The notes: generated by a model not told the origin, from the letters alone. Numbered from the stretch's first letter, positions 42,570 through 51,902 are shown. The stretch: DNA of 64,000 bases from an uncultured Bacilli bacterium (GCA_949025205.1 CARMXJ010000002.1:1-64000); one strand, 5' to 3'. Numbers and translations: made by a program.

Positions 42570-43184
42570 ATGAAAGCATTATTACAGAGTAAGAGATTTC
42601 GTTCAAACTTATATAAATGGTTATTTATGTATGCAGGAGTTATGTTACTTCTTACTACTGTAATAACCTACTCAAGATATATATCTGGATTGCAAGAAAA
42701 AGATGATGCTAGGTCTGCTAAATTTAATGTTTTCATTAATGAAAATTGTCCAATAGATGAAGCAGGAGAGAAAATCGCTTGTAACAAAGGTTCTGCTTTA
42801 GTGGTAAATGAACTTGAGTATTACTTTACAGTAGACACAAGAGAACTAGAAGTTAAAACAAAGTTTATATTATCGATTTTAATTGATGAAAACTTTAAAA
42901 TTAATAAATTAGAAACTGTTGATAAGTATGGTATGACATTGAGCACCATATGCGATAGTGCAGTGGCAGGTAGTGTGTGCACTATTAGTAGCTATGCCAA
43001 AAAAGCGCATAAGAATATTTATTCTTTACCAGTTACTTACATTGGAGCAGAAGCAGGTATGGGTAATGTTACAGATTACAAAGTAACCGTTCAATATAAT
43101 GGAGAGATTACAGAGTATAAAACTTTACACCAATACCAAGAACTGTTAACTATTGGTTACTCAGCAGAACAGATAACAAAATAA
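42570..43184 (+). CDS. Second TasA/CalY-like protein (minor)
   Basis: 204 residues. A basic start (KRFRSNLYK) and hydrophobic core (18-33) lead into TYSRYISGLQEKDDARSAKFNVF, the same cleavage-region pattern as the major fibre protein (YAKYISG, DEARVAKW). The beta-rich body has four Cys in two pairs (CPIDEAGEKIAC and CDSAVAGSVC). It is shorter than the first, so a minor subunit, assembly starter or TapA-like accessory are possible roles. It follows the second peptidase by ten bases with AGTAGGTGA as ribosome site. Confidence 0.78.
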   Translation: MKALLQSKRFRSNLYKWLFMYAGVMLLLTTVITYSRYISGLQEKDDARSAKFNVFINENCPIDEAGEKIACNKGSALVVNELEYYFTVDTRELEVKTKFILSILIDENFKINKLETVDKYGMTLSTICDSAVAGSVCTISSYAKKAHKNIYSLPVTYIGAEAGMGNVTDYKVTVQYNGEITEYKTLHQYQELLTIGYSAEQITK

Positions 43185-43212
43185 AAATGGAAATAGAGAG
43201 AGGAGGGATACC

Positions 43213-45816
43213 TTGAACAAAGAAAGAAAATTCTACAAAAAAGTAGAATATCATCGAAAGGTTGGTGCAGCAGTAGCAAGTACATTATTAGTACTCGGAA
43301 TTGCTAGTACAGCGGTTTATCCAGAATCCCATTCAAAATACTGGGATGATAAACCAGAAGTATTATCGTATGGTGGTACATTACATCCAACGTATAAACA
43401 AGATCTTGATTTATATGTACTGGGAAATAATCCACCACCACCTGATATTCATGATGCGAATTATCAGTCGAATTATCAAGACGTTTATTTCAAATTTTCG
43501 TTTGATCGAAATGAAGCAGTACAGGAAGATGTTGTTGATAAGTATTCGATAATTGTTCCAAAAACTGCTTGTAGTATTGTTAATATTAATGGTACAGAAA
43601 CAAGTAGTGGAGAAATCGTTTCAAATGGTAAAGTAGATGTAACGAAATATAAAAATTATAGAGTTACCTACGATACTGCAAGTAATGACACTACAACCGT
43701 AATTATGAAATGTGATGTAGATAAAATTACGGATAAAAAGACAAATAAATTAAATGTTTCCGTACAAATTAAAGAAACAATTGGAGAAGGACCACAGTTC
43801 TTATACCAAGAAGGAAAATTTAATAGAACATTATCTGAGTATTATAAAAATTATCCTCTTCCTTATACAGGACTAGAATGGACAGATGATTATTTAGTAT
43901 TACCTGAGGACTTATTAACAAGAGATCCAAATTTCTTAAGTAACTTGTTAAATGATCCTTCGGACACAGCAATTAAATTAAGAAGTTATTTACCAAATAA
44001 TTTTAACTATAATCAATCTGTTAATGATTTGTACACGATATTTAAAAATATCTGGTTACAATATGTTGTTGGAGATTCTAGCAAGTACGCTATTTATAAA
44101 GCTGAGATTATCAATTATATTACTAATCCTTATTATGATTCTGATACTATTAAAGCAGTAGAAGAGTTATTACCTGGATTTAGAATAAATGAATATAATT
44201 CCTATGATGCAACAAGCGACACATATAAAAACATATATAAATATGAATTGGTTGATAATCTAGTAGGATATGCTAGGACATATCGATATAAAAATGGAGC
44301 TAATACTGGGTTAGTATATTTCTCAAGTGCGGATCCTAAAGTGATTGATAGTGCATTTAGGTATTATATACAAAATTATATTTATCCTTCAAATGGTTCG
44401 GAAAAAATAAATCCTAATGCTCAATTGTTACTAGATTATATCGATTCATACAAACAGAAAAATATTTCTTATATGGATAAAGATGTAAATGGAAATCCGA
44501 CAAATCCAATTCCTGGATTAAGGTATGTTGAAAAATCTAGAGTTGTAGATAATCTGGTATATATGGAACCTGAAATTACATTAATCCCAGATTTATTGAA
44601 TTATGCTTATAATACAATAAATCATATTATTCGAATTCCTTTTGGAAGTAAAGGATCTATGTTGGATATGTATATATATGGATTAACTAGCATATATGAA
44701 GATGCCTTATCAGATAGTTTATTTAAAACTATTACAGATGATGAAAATCAACCTGTTTATCAGTCAGTTCTAAAAAACAATCGGAGCGAGAATCCTAAGA
44801 AGTCGTTTAATGATTATTTCGTATATTATGACAAAGTAGATGAAACTAACGAAGAGAATAACAAGTATGTGTTAATCAATGTATATTCGGATGGGGTGGC
44901 ATATAATTATGTCGATGTTAAAATACTACCGTTCGAAAGGACAAGTAATACAACAATAAGTATTATGATTGACCCAAAAGAATATGAAAAACAAGATGAA
45001 AATATTGAGGATACATTATTAGAAGTTATTAAAAGCTTAGATAAGCACTTTGGTAGTACTGAACATGATAGCTGGGAAGCAAATATAGGAAGTCCTTCTG
45101 TTACGAATCCAATAATTGGTGATAGTCATATTGAAATTGAATATGATGAAAATGATCCAGATATAATTGTAAGCATTCTATATAATGTCGATGTTCCTCT
45201 TCCAAGTGTTACACCTCCGAGTGGAGATGAACCAGGAGAAGAAGATGCATTTAGTCCAGTTCCTGATATTCCTAGTGAGGATCATCAAGGAACTGAAGAA
45301 GATGATGTAGCGTTAAGTCCAGCTCCAGATGAAGGTAACTTAGGAAATGAGAATGAAGAAATTTCTGATTTACCTGTTGGAGATAATGAAACGGATCTAG
45401 ATACGACAATACCTGATGAGGATGAAACAATTCCTCCAACTGAGAAAGTCGAAAAAACGGAAGTTGATGAAAAAACAAATAAAGATACTTCAAATGATAT
45501 ACTAAATAGCGATTCTGATAGTATTTTAAATAATAAAGAAAATACAAAAGAGGATGCATTAAAATTAGAAACGGAAAATAATCCGATTTTAAAACCAGAA
45601 TCGAATACAGATTCTAAAAAACAAATAACAAATTCAGATGTTTCTGATAAAGTATTAGAAACAGAAAGTGAACAAGTTCTTAGTACAACTTCAAATGTAG
45701 ATATTGGAGCACCGCCAAGTGGAGGTGTAAATAATACAATAGATACAGGAATAGAAGTGGTACCTAGTGGACTTACAAATACTATAAATAATACAGGACC
45801 TGGCTTAACAGGTTAG
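43213..45816 (+). CDS. Large secreted protein of the fibre locus, unknown family
   Basis: 867 residues, starting at TTG after GAGAGGAGGG. An N-terminal hydrophobic segment (17-33, VGAAVASTLLVLGIAST) follows basic residues, and ESHSKYWDDKPEVLSYGG after it resembles the KY block of SipW-dependent signals. Residues 40-650 are a Tyr/Asn-rich globular region without a recognised domain. Residues 660-835 are a low-complexity acidic Pro/Asp/Glu/Ser/Thr stretch. The end is neither a sorting signal nor a membrane segment, so the protein is probably released or held by other fibre components. It closes the locus. Confidence 0.72.
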   Translation: MNKERKFYKKVEYHRKVGAAVASTLLVLGIASTAVYPESHSKYWDDKPEVLSYGGTLHPTYKQDLDLYVLGNNPPPPDIHDANYQSNYQDVYFKFSFDRNEAVQEDVVDKYSIIVPKTACSIVNINGTETSSGEIVSNGKVDVTKYKNYRVTYDTASNDTTTVIMKCDVDKITDKKTNKLNVSVQIKETIGEGPQFLYQEGKFNRTLSEYYKNYPLPYTGLEWTDDYLVLPEDLLTRDPNFLSNLLNDPSDTAIKLRSYLPNNFNYNQSVNDLYTIFKNIWLQYVVGDSSKYAIYKAEIINYITNPYYDSDTIKAVEELLPGFRINEYNSYDATSDTYKNIYKYELVDNLVGYARTYRYKNGANTGLVYFSSADPKVIDSAFRYYIQNYIYPSNGSEKINPNAQLLLDYIDSYKQKNISYMDKDVNGNPTNPIPGLRYVEKSRVVDNLVYMEPEITLIPDLLNYAYNTINHIIRIPFGSKGSMLDMYIYGLTSIYEDALSDSLFKTITDDENQPVYQSVLKNNRSENPKKSFNDYFVYYDKVDETNEENNKYVLINVYSDGVAYNYVDVKILPFERTSNTTISIMIDPKEYEKQDENIEDTLLEVIKSLDKHFGSTEHDSWEANIGSPSVTNPIIGDSHIEIEYDENDPDIIVSILYNVDVPLPSVTPPSGDEPGEEDAFSPVPDIPSEDHQGTEEDDVALSPAPDEGNLGNENEEISDLPVGDNETDLDTTIPDEDETIPPTEKVEKTEVDEKTNKDTSNDILNSDSDSILNNKENTKEDALKLETENNPILKPESNTDSKKQITNSDVSDKVLETESEQVLSTTSNVDIGAPPSGGVNNTIDTGIEVVPSGLTNTINNTGPGLTG

Positions 45817-45932
45817 AGATTTATTTTGAGTTTCGGTATTTTTCTAAAATTTATTTTAGTACCGGTTAAAATAAATTGTCATGAGCTCGACTTGAAAAAT
45901 AAAGGAGACTCAGAATTTTAAATATAAAATTG

Positions 45933-45985
45933 TTATAATGCATTTAACAAAATAAGAGTAGGTAGGAACAACCTACTTTTATTTT
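45933..45985 (+). promoter_or_regulatory. rimP-leader-like element, upstream copy
   Basis: TTATAATGCATTTAACA is followed by AGTAGGT, loop AGGAACA, ACCTACT and TTTATTTT. It parallels the rimP leader at 46754 in both the TATAAT-side sequence and the hairpin. It acts as an intrinsic terminator or attenuator upstream of the gene at 46069. Confidence 0.6.
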
Positions 45986-46012
45986 GGTCAAAAAGTCCTT
46001 GTTAACTTTTGC

Positions 46013-46041
46013 TTGACATTTGTTTACTTTTAGGTTAGAAT
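46013..46041 (+). promoter_or_regulatory. Promoter of orphan membrane-protein gene
   Basis: TTGACA and TAGAAT with a 17-base spacer. The flank GTTAACTTTTGCTTGACA is identical to that before the gene at 24780. Confidence 0.75.
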
Positions 46042-46068
46042 AAAAAACGTTTTAAAGGGGTAATGGAT

Positions 46069-46725
46069 ATGAAAGTGAAAAATATTAAAAAAACTAATAA
46101 AAAGTTAGAAATGAAGATGCAAAAGAATAAAATTTTTTTAATGCGAGTGATACAAAGATGTGCTTTTTTGTGTAGTCCAGTATTTTTTGCAGCATTTTCT
46201 AATTTATTTTTAGATAGTATGACTAAACGTGATTTTAAAAATATAAATGAAGTAGGTATGTGGTTTTTGCTTACAAGTAGTGTAGTTGTTTCTACTGTAT
46301 TTACTACGGAGCTTTTAGAAGAAAATGAAAATATAAATCAAGTAACGCAAACACCTAAAAAAGTATTGAAGAAAAGAAAACCTAGCAATTCTATTCAAAA
46401 ACAAATGTTAAAAAGACATAAAGCACAGTTAAATATTTATAAAATCTTGCGTGCTCTTAGTTTTTCCATCTATACACTTTTTCCAGCTATAAGTGCTCAA
46501 AAAATATTTGAATATTTAACAAATGCACAAGGAGAAGATTTATCTAAGGCTGTATCTTTTGGGTTAGTGACGATAGCATCATTTGCTAGTACTATTAAAT
46601 GTAATAATTTAGTATATAGTGAGTATAAGGAAAATTTTGAACAAGAAAAAGAAATGCATCATGAAGAAGATTTAGATATTATCGATTTGGATACAGAAGA
46701 AGGAGAACTTCGCCTTTCTAGGTAA
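46069..46725 (+). CDS. Hypothetical membrane protein
   Basis: 218 residues with a basic N-terminus and about four hydrophobic segments: CAFLCSPVFFAAFSNLFL, VGMWFLLTSSVVVSTVF, LRALSFSIYTLFPAISA and AVSFGLVTIASFASTI. A basic loop (KKVLKKRKPSNSIQ) separates the pairs, and the C-terminus is acidic. No family recognised. Start 46069 is favoured because GGGG lies about ten bases upstream. It shares its promoter element with the orphan gene at 24780 and sits between two similar leader hairpins. Confidence 0.68.
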   Translation: MKVKNIKKTNKKLEMKMQKNKIFLMRVIQRCAFLCSPVFFAAFSNLFLDSMTKRDFKNINEVGMWFLLTSSVVVSTVFTTELLEENENINQVTQTPKKVLKKRKPSNSIQKQMLKRHKAQLNIYKILRALSFSIYTLFPAISAQKIFEYLTNAQGEDLSKAVSFGLVTIASFASTIKCNNLVYSEYKENFEQEKEMHHEEDLDIIDLDTEEGELRLSR

Positions 46726-46753
46726 ATTTTTCTTTTTTTTTAGAAAAAGTATG

Positions 46754-46805
46754 TTATAATACATGTAACAGATTTTAAGTGGGCAGAACTCCCACTTTTA
46801 TTATT
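46754..46805 (+). promoter_or_regulatory. rimP leader (attenuator-type RNA)
   Basis: TTATAATACATGTAACA supplies a -10 box, and the early transcript folds as AGTGGG, loop CAGAACT, CCCACT followed by TTTTATT. The conserved GUGGG/CCCAC hairpin just upstream of rimP matches the Rfam rimP-leader motif found in Bacillota, thought to control the rimP-nusA operon. Confidence 0.7.
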
Positions 46806-46820
46806 GATATGAGGTGATTT

Positions 46821-47078
46821 ATGGAAAATATTTTGAAAACAATTCGAGAAAATATTGAAAGTGTTTTAAAAAAAGAAGAAATCGTTGTAGATAGTATTGT
46901 ATTTGAAACAGAAGGAAAGTATCATTTTTTACGAATTGTCTTGGATAAAACAGGAGGTATTGATTTGGATACTATTGTAATGGCAACAAATTTAATTAAT
47001 CCTATTTTGGATAAGTTGGATTTAATCGAAGAAGAATATATTTTAGATGTTTTAAGTAAAGAAAGAGGTAATGAATAA
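46821..47078 (+). CDS. rimP: RimP ribosome-maturation factor, shortened
   Basis: 85 residues against about 150 for the family. The N-terminal RimP domain is recognisable: a helix (ENILKTIRENIESVL), VVDSIVFETEGKYHFLRIVLDK, GIDLDTIVMATNLINPILD and LIEEEYILDVLS, where full-length relatives continue SSPG..RPL. Here the sequence stops with KERGNE, so the C-terminal SH3-like domain is missing. RimP assists 30S subunit maturation. The stop overlaps the nusA ATG by one base and AGGTGATT precedes its own ATG, so the operon structure is intact. Either the short form still works or maturation is done without the second domain. Confidence 0.85.
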   Translation: MENILKTIRENIESVLKKEEIVVDSIVFETEGKYHFLRIVLDKTGGIDLDTIVMATNLINPILDKLDLIEEEYILDVLSKERGNE

Positions 47079-48196
47079 TGAATGCACAAGAATTTTTAAA
47101 AGCACTTGACCACATAGTAGAAGAAAAAAATATAAGCCGCGATGTTGTATTAGAAGCTATGGAATTGGCTCTTGCAACAGCATACAAAAAGAACTTTGAT
47201 TCTAAGACGAATGTACGAGTAGATATAAACCCAGAAACGGGAGAGATAAAAGTTATTTCTTATTTGGTTGTAGTAGATGATTATGATGATGGCCGTGAGG
47301 AAGTAGATGAAGATGGCAATGTAACCAGAATTCCTCCTGAAATTAATGAAGATGCCCAAATTTTACTTGAGGACGCTAGAGAACTTGTTCCAGGTATAAA
47401 GGTTGGAGAAACGATCGAAAAAGAAGTTACACCAAAAGATTTTGGACGTGTTGCTACTTCGACAGCTAAACAAGTCATAAATCAAAAAATAAGAGAAGCC
47501 GAAAGAAATAGCATCATTGAAGAGTTCGCTGACAAAGAAGGCGAAATGATGGTTGGAATGCTTGCCATGGAAGATAGCAAAAACTATTATGTTGATTTAG
47601 GTAGAACACGTGGAATTTTACCAAAGAGTGAAATGATACCAGACGAAGTCGTAACAATGGGTTCAAGCATAAAAGTATATATAAGCAAAGTAGAAGCAAC
47701 TACAAAAGGCCCTCTTATTTTATTAAGTCGAAAACATTATGGTTTTGTTAGAAGATTATTTGAAACAGAAATACCAGAACTTGTAGATGGAAGTATTATG
47801 TTATATGCTTGTGTAAGAGAAGCTGGTATCCGTAGTAAAGTAGCGGTTTATTCTACAAATGAAAAAATAGACCCAATTGGAGCTTGTATCGGAGAGCGAG
47901 GAAGCCGTATTGGAAGTATTTTAAAAGAGTTAAATGGTGAACGTGTCGATTTGGTTTTATATAGTGAAGACCCAGCAGAATTTATAAAAAACGCTTTATC
48001 TCCTGCTAAAGACGTTATTGTAAATATCCTAGACCCAATGAAAAAAGAGGCACTTGCGATTGTTAATGATGAAAACTTAAGTTTAGCTATTGGGAAAAAA
48101 GGAAGCAATGTAAAACTTGCAAGTCGTTTAACAAAATATAAAATTGAAGTAAAAACATTATCTCAAATTAATGCAGAAGGAAATAAGGCAGAATAA
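47078..48196 (+). CDS. nusA: Transcription termination/antitermination factor NusA
   Basis: 372 residues, a normal Bacillota length without the acidic repeats of proteobacterial NusA. N-terminal polymerase-binding domain (residues 1-130: EFLKALDHIVEEKNISRDVV, ATAYKKNFD), S1 domain (about 135-200: GMLAMEDSKNYYVDLGRTRGILPKSEMIP) and two KH domains (SRKHYGFVRRLFETEIPEL, DPIGACIGERGSRIGSILKELNGER, LAIGKKGSNVKLASRLT). It modulates pausing, termination and antitermination. It overlaps rimP by one base. Confidence 0.97.
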   Translation: MNAQEFLKALDHIVEEKNISRDVVLEAMELALATAYKKNFDSKTNVRVDINPETGEIKVISYLVVVDDYDDGREEVDEDGNVTRIPPEINEDAQILLEDARELVPGIKVGETIEKEVTPKDFGRVATSTAKQVINQKIREAERNSIIEEFADKEGEMMVGMLAMEDSKNYYVDLGRTRGILPKSEMIPDEVVTMGSSIKVYISKVEATTKGPLILLSRKHYGFVRRLFETEIPELVDGSIMLYACVREAGIRSKVAVYSTNEKIDPIGACIGERGSRIGSILKELNGERVDLVLYSEDPAEFIKNALSPAKDVIVNILDPMKKEALAIVNDENLSLAIGKKGSNVKLASRLTKYKIEVKTLSQINAEGNKAE

Positions 48197-48213
48197 TTCT
48201 ATAGGAGGCTTCT

Positions 48214-49140
48214 ATGCAAGTAAAAATATTTTCTCATAAAAGTGACCCAGATGGACTTGGAAGTGTAGTTCTTGCCTCTTTTGCTTACGGAGGGGGGGTT
48301 AGTATAACCCTTTGTAAAGGAATAGAAGAGTTAGATGAACAATTAAGCCGTTTTATAGAAGAAAAAGAATATGCACCATTTGAACAAATTTTTGTTACAG
48401 ATTTATGTCCAAGTAATTTCATTTTGGATTCAATAGATAGTAATGAGGCATTAAAAAATAAAGTTTTTATTTTTGACCATCATAAATCAAGTATGGATAG
48501 AATAACAAAAGAATATTCCTTTTTAACAGAAACAGAAATGAAAGAGGAACAAAAGTGTTGTGGTACAAGTTTGTTTTATGAATATTTGGTAAAGCAAAGT
48601 AAGCTTTTAGATAAAGAAGCGACAAAAACATTTGTAGAGCTTACAAGACTTCATGATACCTATGAATGGAAAAACGAAAATAATGCAGATGCTTATTATT
48701 TGCAAATCCTGTTTCAATTCTTAGGACCTTGGGGATATTTCTATCATTTTAGTAAAAAGTTAGAAAATGAAAATTCGTTTGTCTATACTTTAGAAGAACA
48801 AATATGGATAAAAGAACAAATCAGAATAAATCAACAAAAGATAGAAGAAATTGCACATAATATTGTTGTAATAGAAAAAGAAAAAACAAGATATGGAGTA
48901 TCCATTGCAGACTATGAGTATCGTAATTTACTTGCAGATTATTTTAAAAGTAATGAAAAAAATATAGATGTTTTACTCTTGATTGCTGGAGATGAAAATC
49001 GATTTTCCTTCCGTTCTATCAAATCAGAAATAGATGTAAATAAAATAGCTGAGCTTTGTGGCGGAGGAGGTCACCCACAAGCGGCTGGAGGAGAGTTAAA
49101 CCAAGAAACTTTACGACAAATATTAAAGTTTTTAAACTAA
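48214..49140 (+). CDS. DHH/DHHA1-family phosphoesterase
   Basis: 308 residues. DHH domain motifs: HKSDPDGLGS (metal ligands), FVTDL and FDHHKSS. The C-terminal DHHA1 domain has the substrate-binding GGGGHPQAAGG. Relatives include NrnA-type oligoribonucleases and c-di-nucleotide phosphodiesterases; substrate cannot be decided. It is inserted between nusA and ylxR, 18 bases after nusA, with AGGAGG before its ATG. In Bacillus, nrnA-like genes are elsewhere, so this operon position is noteworthy. It may supply nanoRNA degradation linked to transcription. Confidence 0.88.
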   Translation: MQVKIFSHKSDPDGLGSVVLASFAYGGGVSITLCKGIEELDEQLSRFIEEKEYAPFEQIFVTDLCPSNFILDSIDSNEALKNKVFIFDHHKSSMDRITKEYSFLTETEMKEEQKCCGTSLFYEYLVKQSKLLDKEATKTFVELTRLHDTYEWKNENNADAYYLQILFQFLGPWGYFYHFSKKLENENSFVYTLEEQIWIKEQIRINQQKIEEIAHNIVVIEKEKTRYGVSIADYEYRNLLADYFKSNEKNIDVLLLIAGDENRFSFRSIKSEIDVNKIAELCGGGGHPQAAGGELNQETLRQILKFLN

Positions 49141-49156
49141 GAAAGGAGTGATTTTT

Positions 49157-49435
49157 TTGAAACAAAAAAAAATACCTTTACGAATGTGTGTAGTAACACG
49201 AGAAAGATTTGAAAAAAGAGAATTATTACGAGTTGTAAGAACGCCCGAGGGAGAAATAAAAATAGATGAATCTGGGAAGATGAATGGCAAAGGAGCTTAT
49301 TTAAAAAAGACAGAAGAAGTCATAAATAAAGCACGTAAAAATAAAATATTAGATAGAACTTTAGAAGTCGTTGTACCAGATAGTTTGTATGAAGAAATGC
49401 TAAGTAGTTTAGAAAAGGAAGGTGAAGCGTTATGA
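49157..49435 (+). CDS. ylxR: YlxR/RnpM (DUF448) RNA-binding protein
   Basis: 92 residues with PLRMCVVTRERFEKRELLRVV, then the GKMNGKGAYLKKT segment of the DUF448 family. Recently renamed RnpM in Bacillus for its interaction with RNase P RNA. TTG 49157 is chosen as start (AAGGAG eight bases upstream); the GTG at 49148 sits too close to that site. The TGA stop overlaps the infB ATG. Conserved position between nusA and infB. Confidence 0.9.
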   Translation: MKQKKIPLRMCVVTRERFEKRELLRVVRTPEGEIKIDESGKMNGKGAYLKKTEEVINKARKNKILDRTLEVVVPDSLYEEMLSSLEKEGEAL

Positions 49436-51543
49436 TGAGCGTTAGTGAATATGCACAAAGTGTTGATTTATCCGTAGCAGAGGTGCTAAAAAAGGCCCAA
49501 GAATTAGGAATAGAAGTAAAGAATTCTAGTGATGAACTCTCAGATGAAGATGTTATTATTTTAGATAATGCTATTAGTTTAATTAGTACCGATACGGAAG
49601 CGACTTTAGAAGATAATGATGATATTGATGAAGTAGTGGAAGATATTATGGCTAGTAGTCATATTGCAGCTATAAATGATACAGAGAAAAAACAAAAATT
49701 AAAGAAGAAGAGTCAAATTGCAAGTAGTAAAGAAGAATACATGAACAAACGTAAAGAAATGTATAAACATAAAGAAAAGTTAATGACAAATAGTGCGGAT
49801 GAAAATGTCGTTCTTTACAAAGAAAATATGAGTGTCAAAGAACTTGCAGATGCCTTAGATGTAAATGCCAATGATATTATTAAAAAGCTTATGGGACTTG
49901 GTTTAATGGTCAGTTTAAATCAAGCAATTGATTATGAAAATGCTTCTTTAATTGCTATGGATTATAATAAAACACTTAAAAAGGAAGAAACGCAAAATGT
50001 AGCTAATTTTGAAGAATATGAAATAACCGATAATGAAAGTGATTTAGTAAGCAGACCTCCTGTTGTTACGATTATGGGACATGTTGACCATGGAAAGACA
50101 AGCTTACTCGATTATATAAGACATTCTAAAGTAACGGAATCAGAATTTGGAGGAATTACGCAACATATTGGTGCTTATCAAGTAGAACATAATAATAGCT
50201 TAATTACGTTTATTGACACACCTGGACATGCGGCATTTACAGAAATGCGAGCAAGAGGGGCAAGTGTTACGGATATCGTTATTATTATTGTTGCGGCAGA
50301 TGATGGGGTAATGCCTCAAACAAAAGAAGCAATTGACCATGCGAAAGCTGCAAATGTTCCAATTGTTGTTGCTGTTAATAAAATTGATAAACCAGAAGCG
50401 AATAAAGAACGTATTCGCCAAGAGATGAGTGAAGCAGGTATCACTCCAGAGGAATGGGGTGGAGAGTATCCATTTGTTGATATTTCTGCCGTAACAGGAG
50501 AAGGAATTGATTTACTTTTAGAAACGATTCAAACCATTAGTGAAGTAGAAAATTTTAAAGCAAATCCAAACCGCTATGCTGTTGGTTCTGTTATTGAAAG
50601 CCGTGTGGATAAAAACATTGGAGGAGTTGCATCTCTTTTAATTCAAAATGGTACACTTCGTTTAGGAGACCCTGTGGTTGTTGGAACTTGCTTTGGTAAA
50701 GTACGTACAATGAAAAATGATTTAGGAGAATCAATTGTAAGTGCTGGACCTTCTACGCCAGTTGAAATTACAGGTTTATCCGATAACCCAAGTGCTGGAG
50801 ATAAATTCATGGCCTTTGAAACGGAGAGTGAGGCAAAAAGCGTTGCTAGTAAAAGAGCTTCTTTAGCAAGGGAAGCAAAATTAACAAGTACAACCATGTC
50901 TTTAGATGATTTGTTTAGCAAAATTAGTGCTGGCCAAAAAGAAATTAATGTTGTTTTAAAAACAGATGTCCGTGGAAGTGAAGAAGCGGTTCGTAATGCT
51001 TTAGAAAAAATTGATGTAGAAGGTGTTAAAGTAAAAGTAATTCGTAGTGGTATTGGAACGATTACGGAAAGTGACGTGGTTTTAGCGCAAGCCAGCAATG
51101 CTATTATCATTGGATTTAATGTTAGTCCTTCTAGTATTACTAAAGAAGTAGCAAAAGAGTATAATGTAGAAATTAGACTTTATACGATTATTTATAAAGT
51201 AGTAGAAGAAATGGAACTTGCTATGAAGGGTATGTTAGACCCAGAATTTGAAGAAAGTGCACTTGGAACTGCTACTATTCGTAAGATATTTAAATTTTCA
51301 AAAGTTGGAAATATTGCAGGTTCTTATGTAACAGAAGGTGTTATTAAAAATGGAGCACAAGCAAGACTTATTCGTGATGGCATTGTTCTATACGATGGTA
51401 AAATTGCAAGTGTTCAAAGAGAAAAAGATGTAGCAAAAGAAGTGAAAAAAGGATTTGAATGTGGTATTACTTTAGAGAATTTTATTGATATTAAAGAAGG
51501 AGACGTTATCGAAGCGTATGAAATGGTTGAGGTGAAGAGGTAG
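49432..51543 (+). CDS. infB: Translation initiation factor IF-2
   Basis: 703 residues. Short N-terminal domain with an IF2-N motif ([25 protein letters not shown] and a second, [21 protein letters not shown]). G-domain from about 210: [12 protein letters not shown] (G1), [11 protein letters not shown] (switch I), DTPGHAAF (G3), NKIDKPEAN (G4). Domains II-IV follow, with [12 protein letters not shown] and the C-terminal fMet-tRNA-binding part. It recruits initiator tRNA to the 30S subunit; an initiator tRNA gene is at 8.0 kb. It overlaps ylxR and rbfA, showing translational coupling. Confidence 0.97.
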   Translation: MMSVSEYAQSVDLSVAEVLKKAQELGIEVKNSSDELSDEDVIILDNAISLISTDTEATLEDNDDIDEVVEDIMASSHIAAINDTEKKQKLKKKSQIASSKEEYMNKRKEMYKHKEKLMTNSADENVVLYKENMSVKELADALDVNANDIIKKLMGLGLMVSLNQAIDYENASLIAMDYNKTLKKEETQNVANFEEYEITDNESDLVSRPPVVTIMGHVDHGKTSLLDYIRHSKVTESEFGGITQHIGAYQVEHNNSLITFIDTPGHAAFTEMRARGASVTDIVIIIVAADDGVMPQTKEAIDHAKAANVPIVVAVNKIDKPEANKERIRQEMSEAGITPEEWGGEYPFVDISAVTGEGIDLLLETIQTISEVENFKANPNRYAVGSVIESRVDKNIGGVASLLIQNGTLRLGDPVVVGTCFGKVRTMKNDLGESIVSAGPSTPVEITGLSDNPSAGDKFMAFETESEAKSVASKRASLAREAKLTSTTMSLDDLFSKISAGQKEINVVLKTDVRGSEEAVRNALEKIDVEGVKVKVIRSGIGTITESDVVLAQASNAIIIGFNVSPSSITKEVAKEYNVEIRLYTIIYKVVEEMELAMKGMLDPEFEESALGTATIRKIFKFSKVGNIAGSYVTEGVIKNGAQARLIRDGIVLYDGKIASVQREKDVAKEVKKGFECGITLENFIDIKEGDVIEAYEMVEVKR

Positions 51544-51884
51544 TGAGTGTAAAAACAAAACGCATCGCATCGGAACTTGTGAAAACCATTAGTGAAATTC
51601 TAATGGAAGAAGCAAGGGATTCTCTTTTAAAAACCATCACCATTACAGCAGCTGATGTAGCGCCAGATTTGTCTTTTGCAAAAGTGTATTTTACCAGTTT
51701 AACGGATAGGGACCATAAAAGTTTGGAACATGAAATGGAAGAGGCTTCTTCTTTTATACGAACACAAGTAGCAGAAAAAATGGATATGCGCAATACGCCA
51801 AAGTTAAAGTTTGTGTACGATGAATCGATTGCCTATGGAGAAAAGATAGAGAAAATTTTAAAAGAAATAAATGAGAATGAATAA
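51543..51884 (+). CDS. rbfA: Ribosome-binding factor A
   Basis: 113 residues: RIASELVKTISEILMEEARD, ITITAADVAPDLSFAKVYFTS with the family's VxxSxDLxxAxVYVS pattern, MDMRNTPKLKFVYDESIAYGEKIEKIL at the end. RbfA binds immature 30S subunits. It starts at GTG, which overlaps the infB stop by one base; GAGGTGAAGAGG lies upstream. Confidence 0.95.
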   Translation: MSVKTKRIASELVKTISEILMEEARDSLLKTITITAADVAPDLSFAKVYFTSLTDRDHKSLEHEMEEASSFIRTQVAEKMDMRNTPKLKFVYDESIAYGEKIEKILKEINENE

Positions 51885-51902
51885 AAAGAAATTAGGAAAG
51901 GA

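Noticed and set aside
42262..42606. Phe-rich minus-strand ORFs opposite the second peptidase tail
   Set aside because: They are the complement of the Lys-rich (AAA/AAG) tail.
45272..45559. Minus-strand ORF opposite the acidic tail of the 867-residue protein
   Set aside because: Complement of low-complexity coding sequence without start signals.
43213..45816. LPxTG-type anchoring of the 867-residue protein
   Set aside because: The C-terminus has neither a motif, a hydrophobic segment nor a basic tail.
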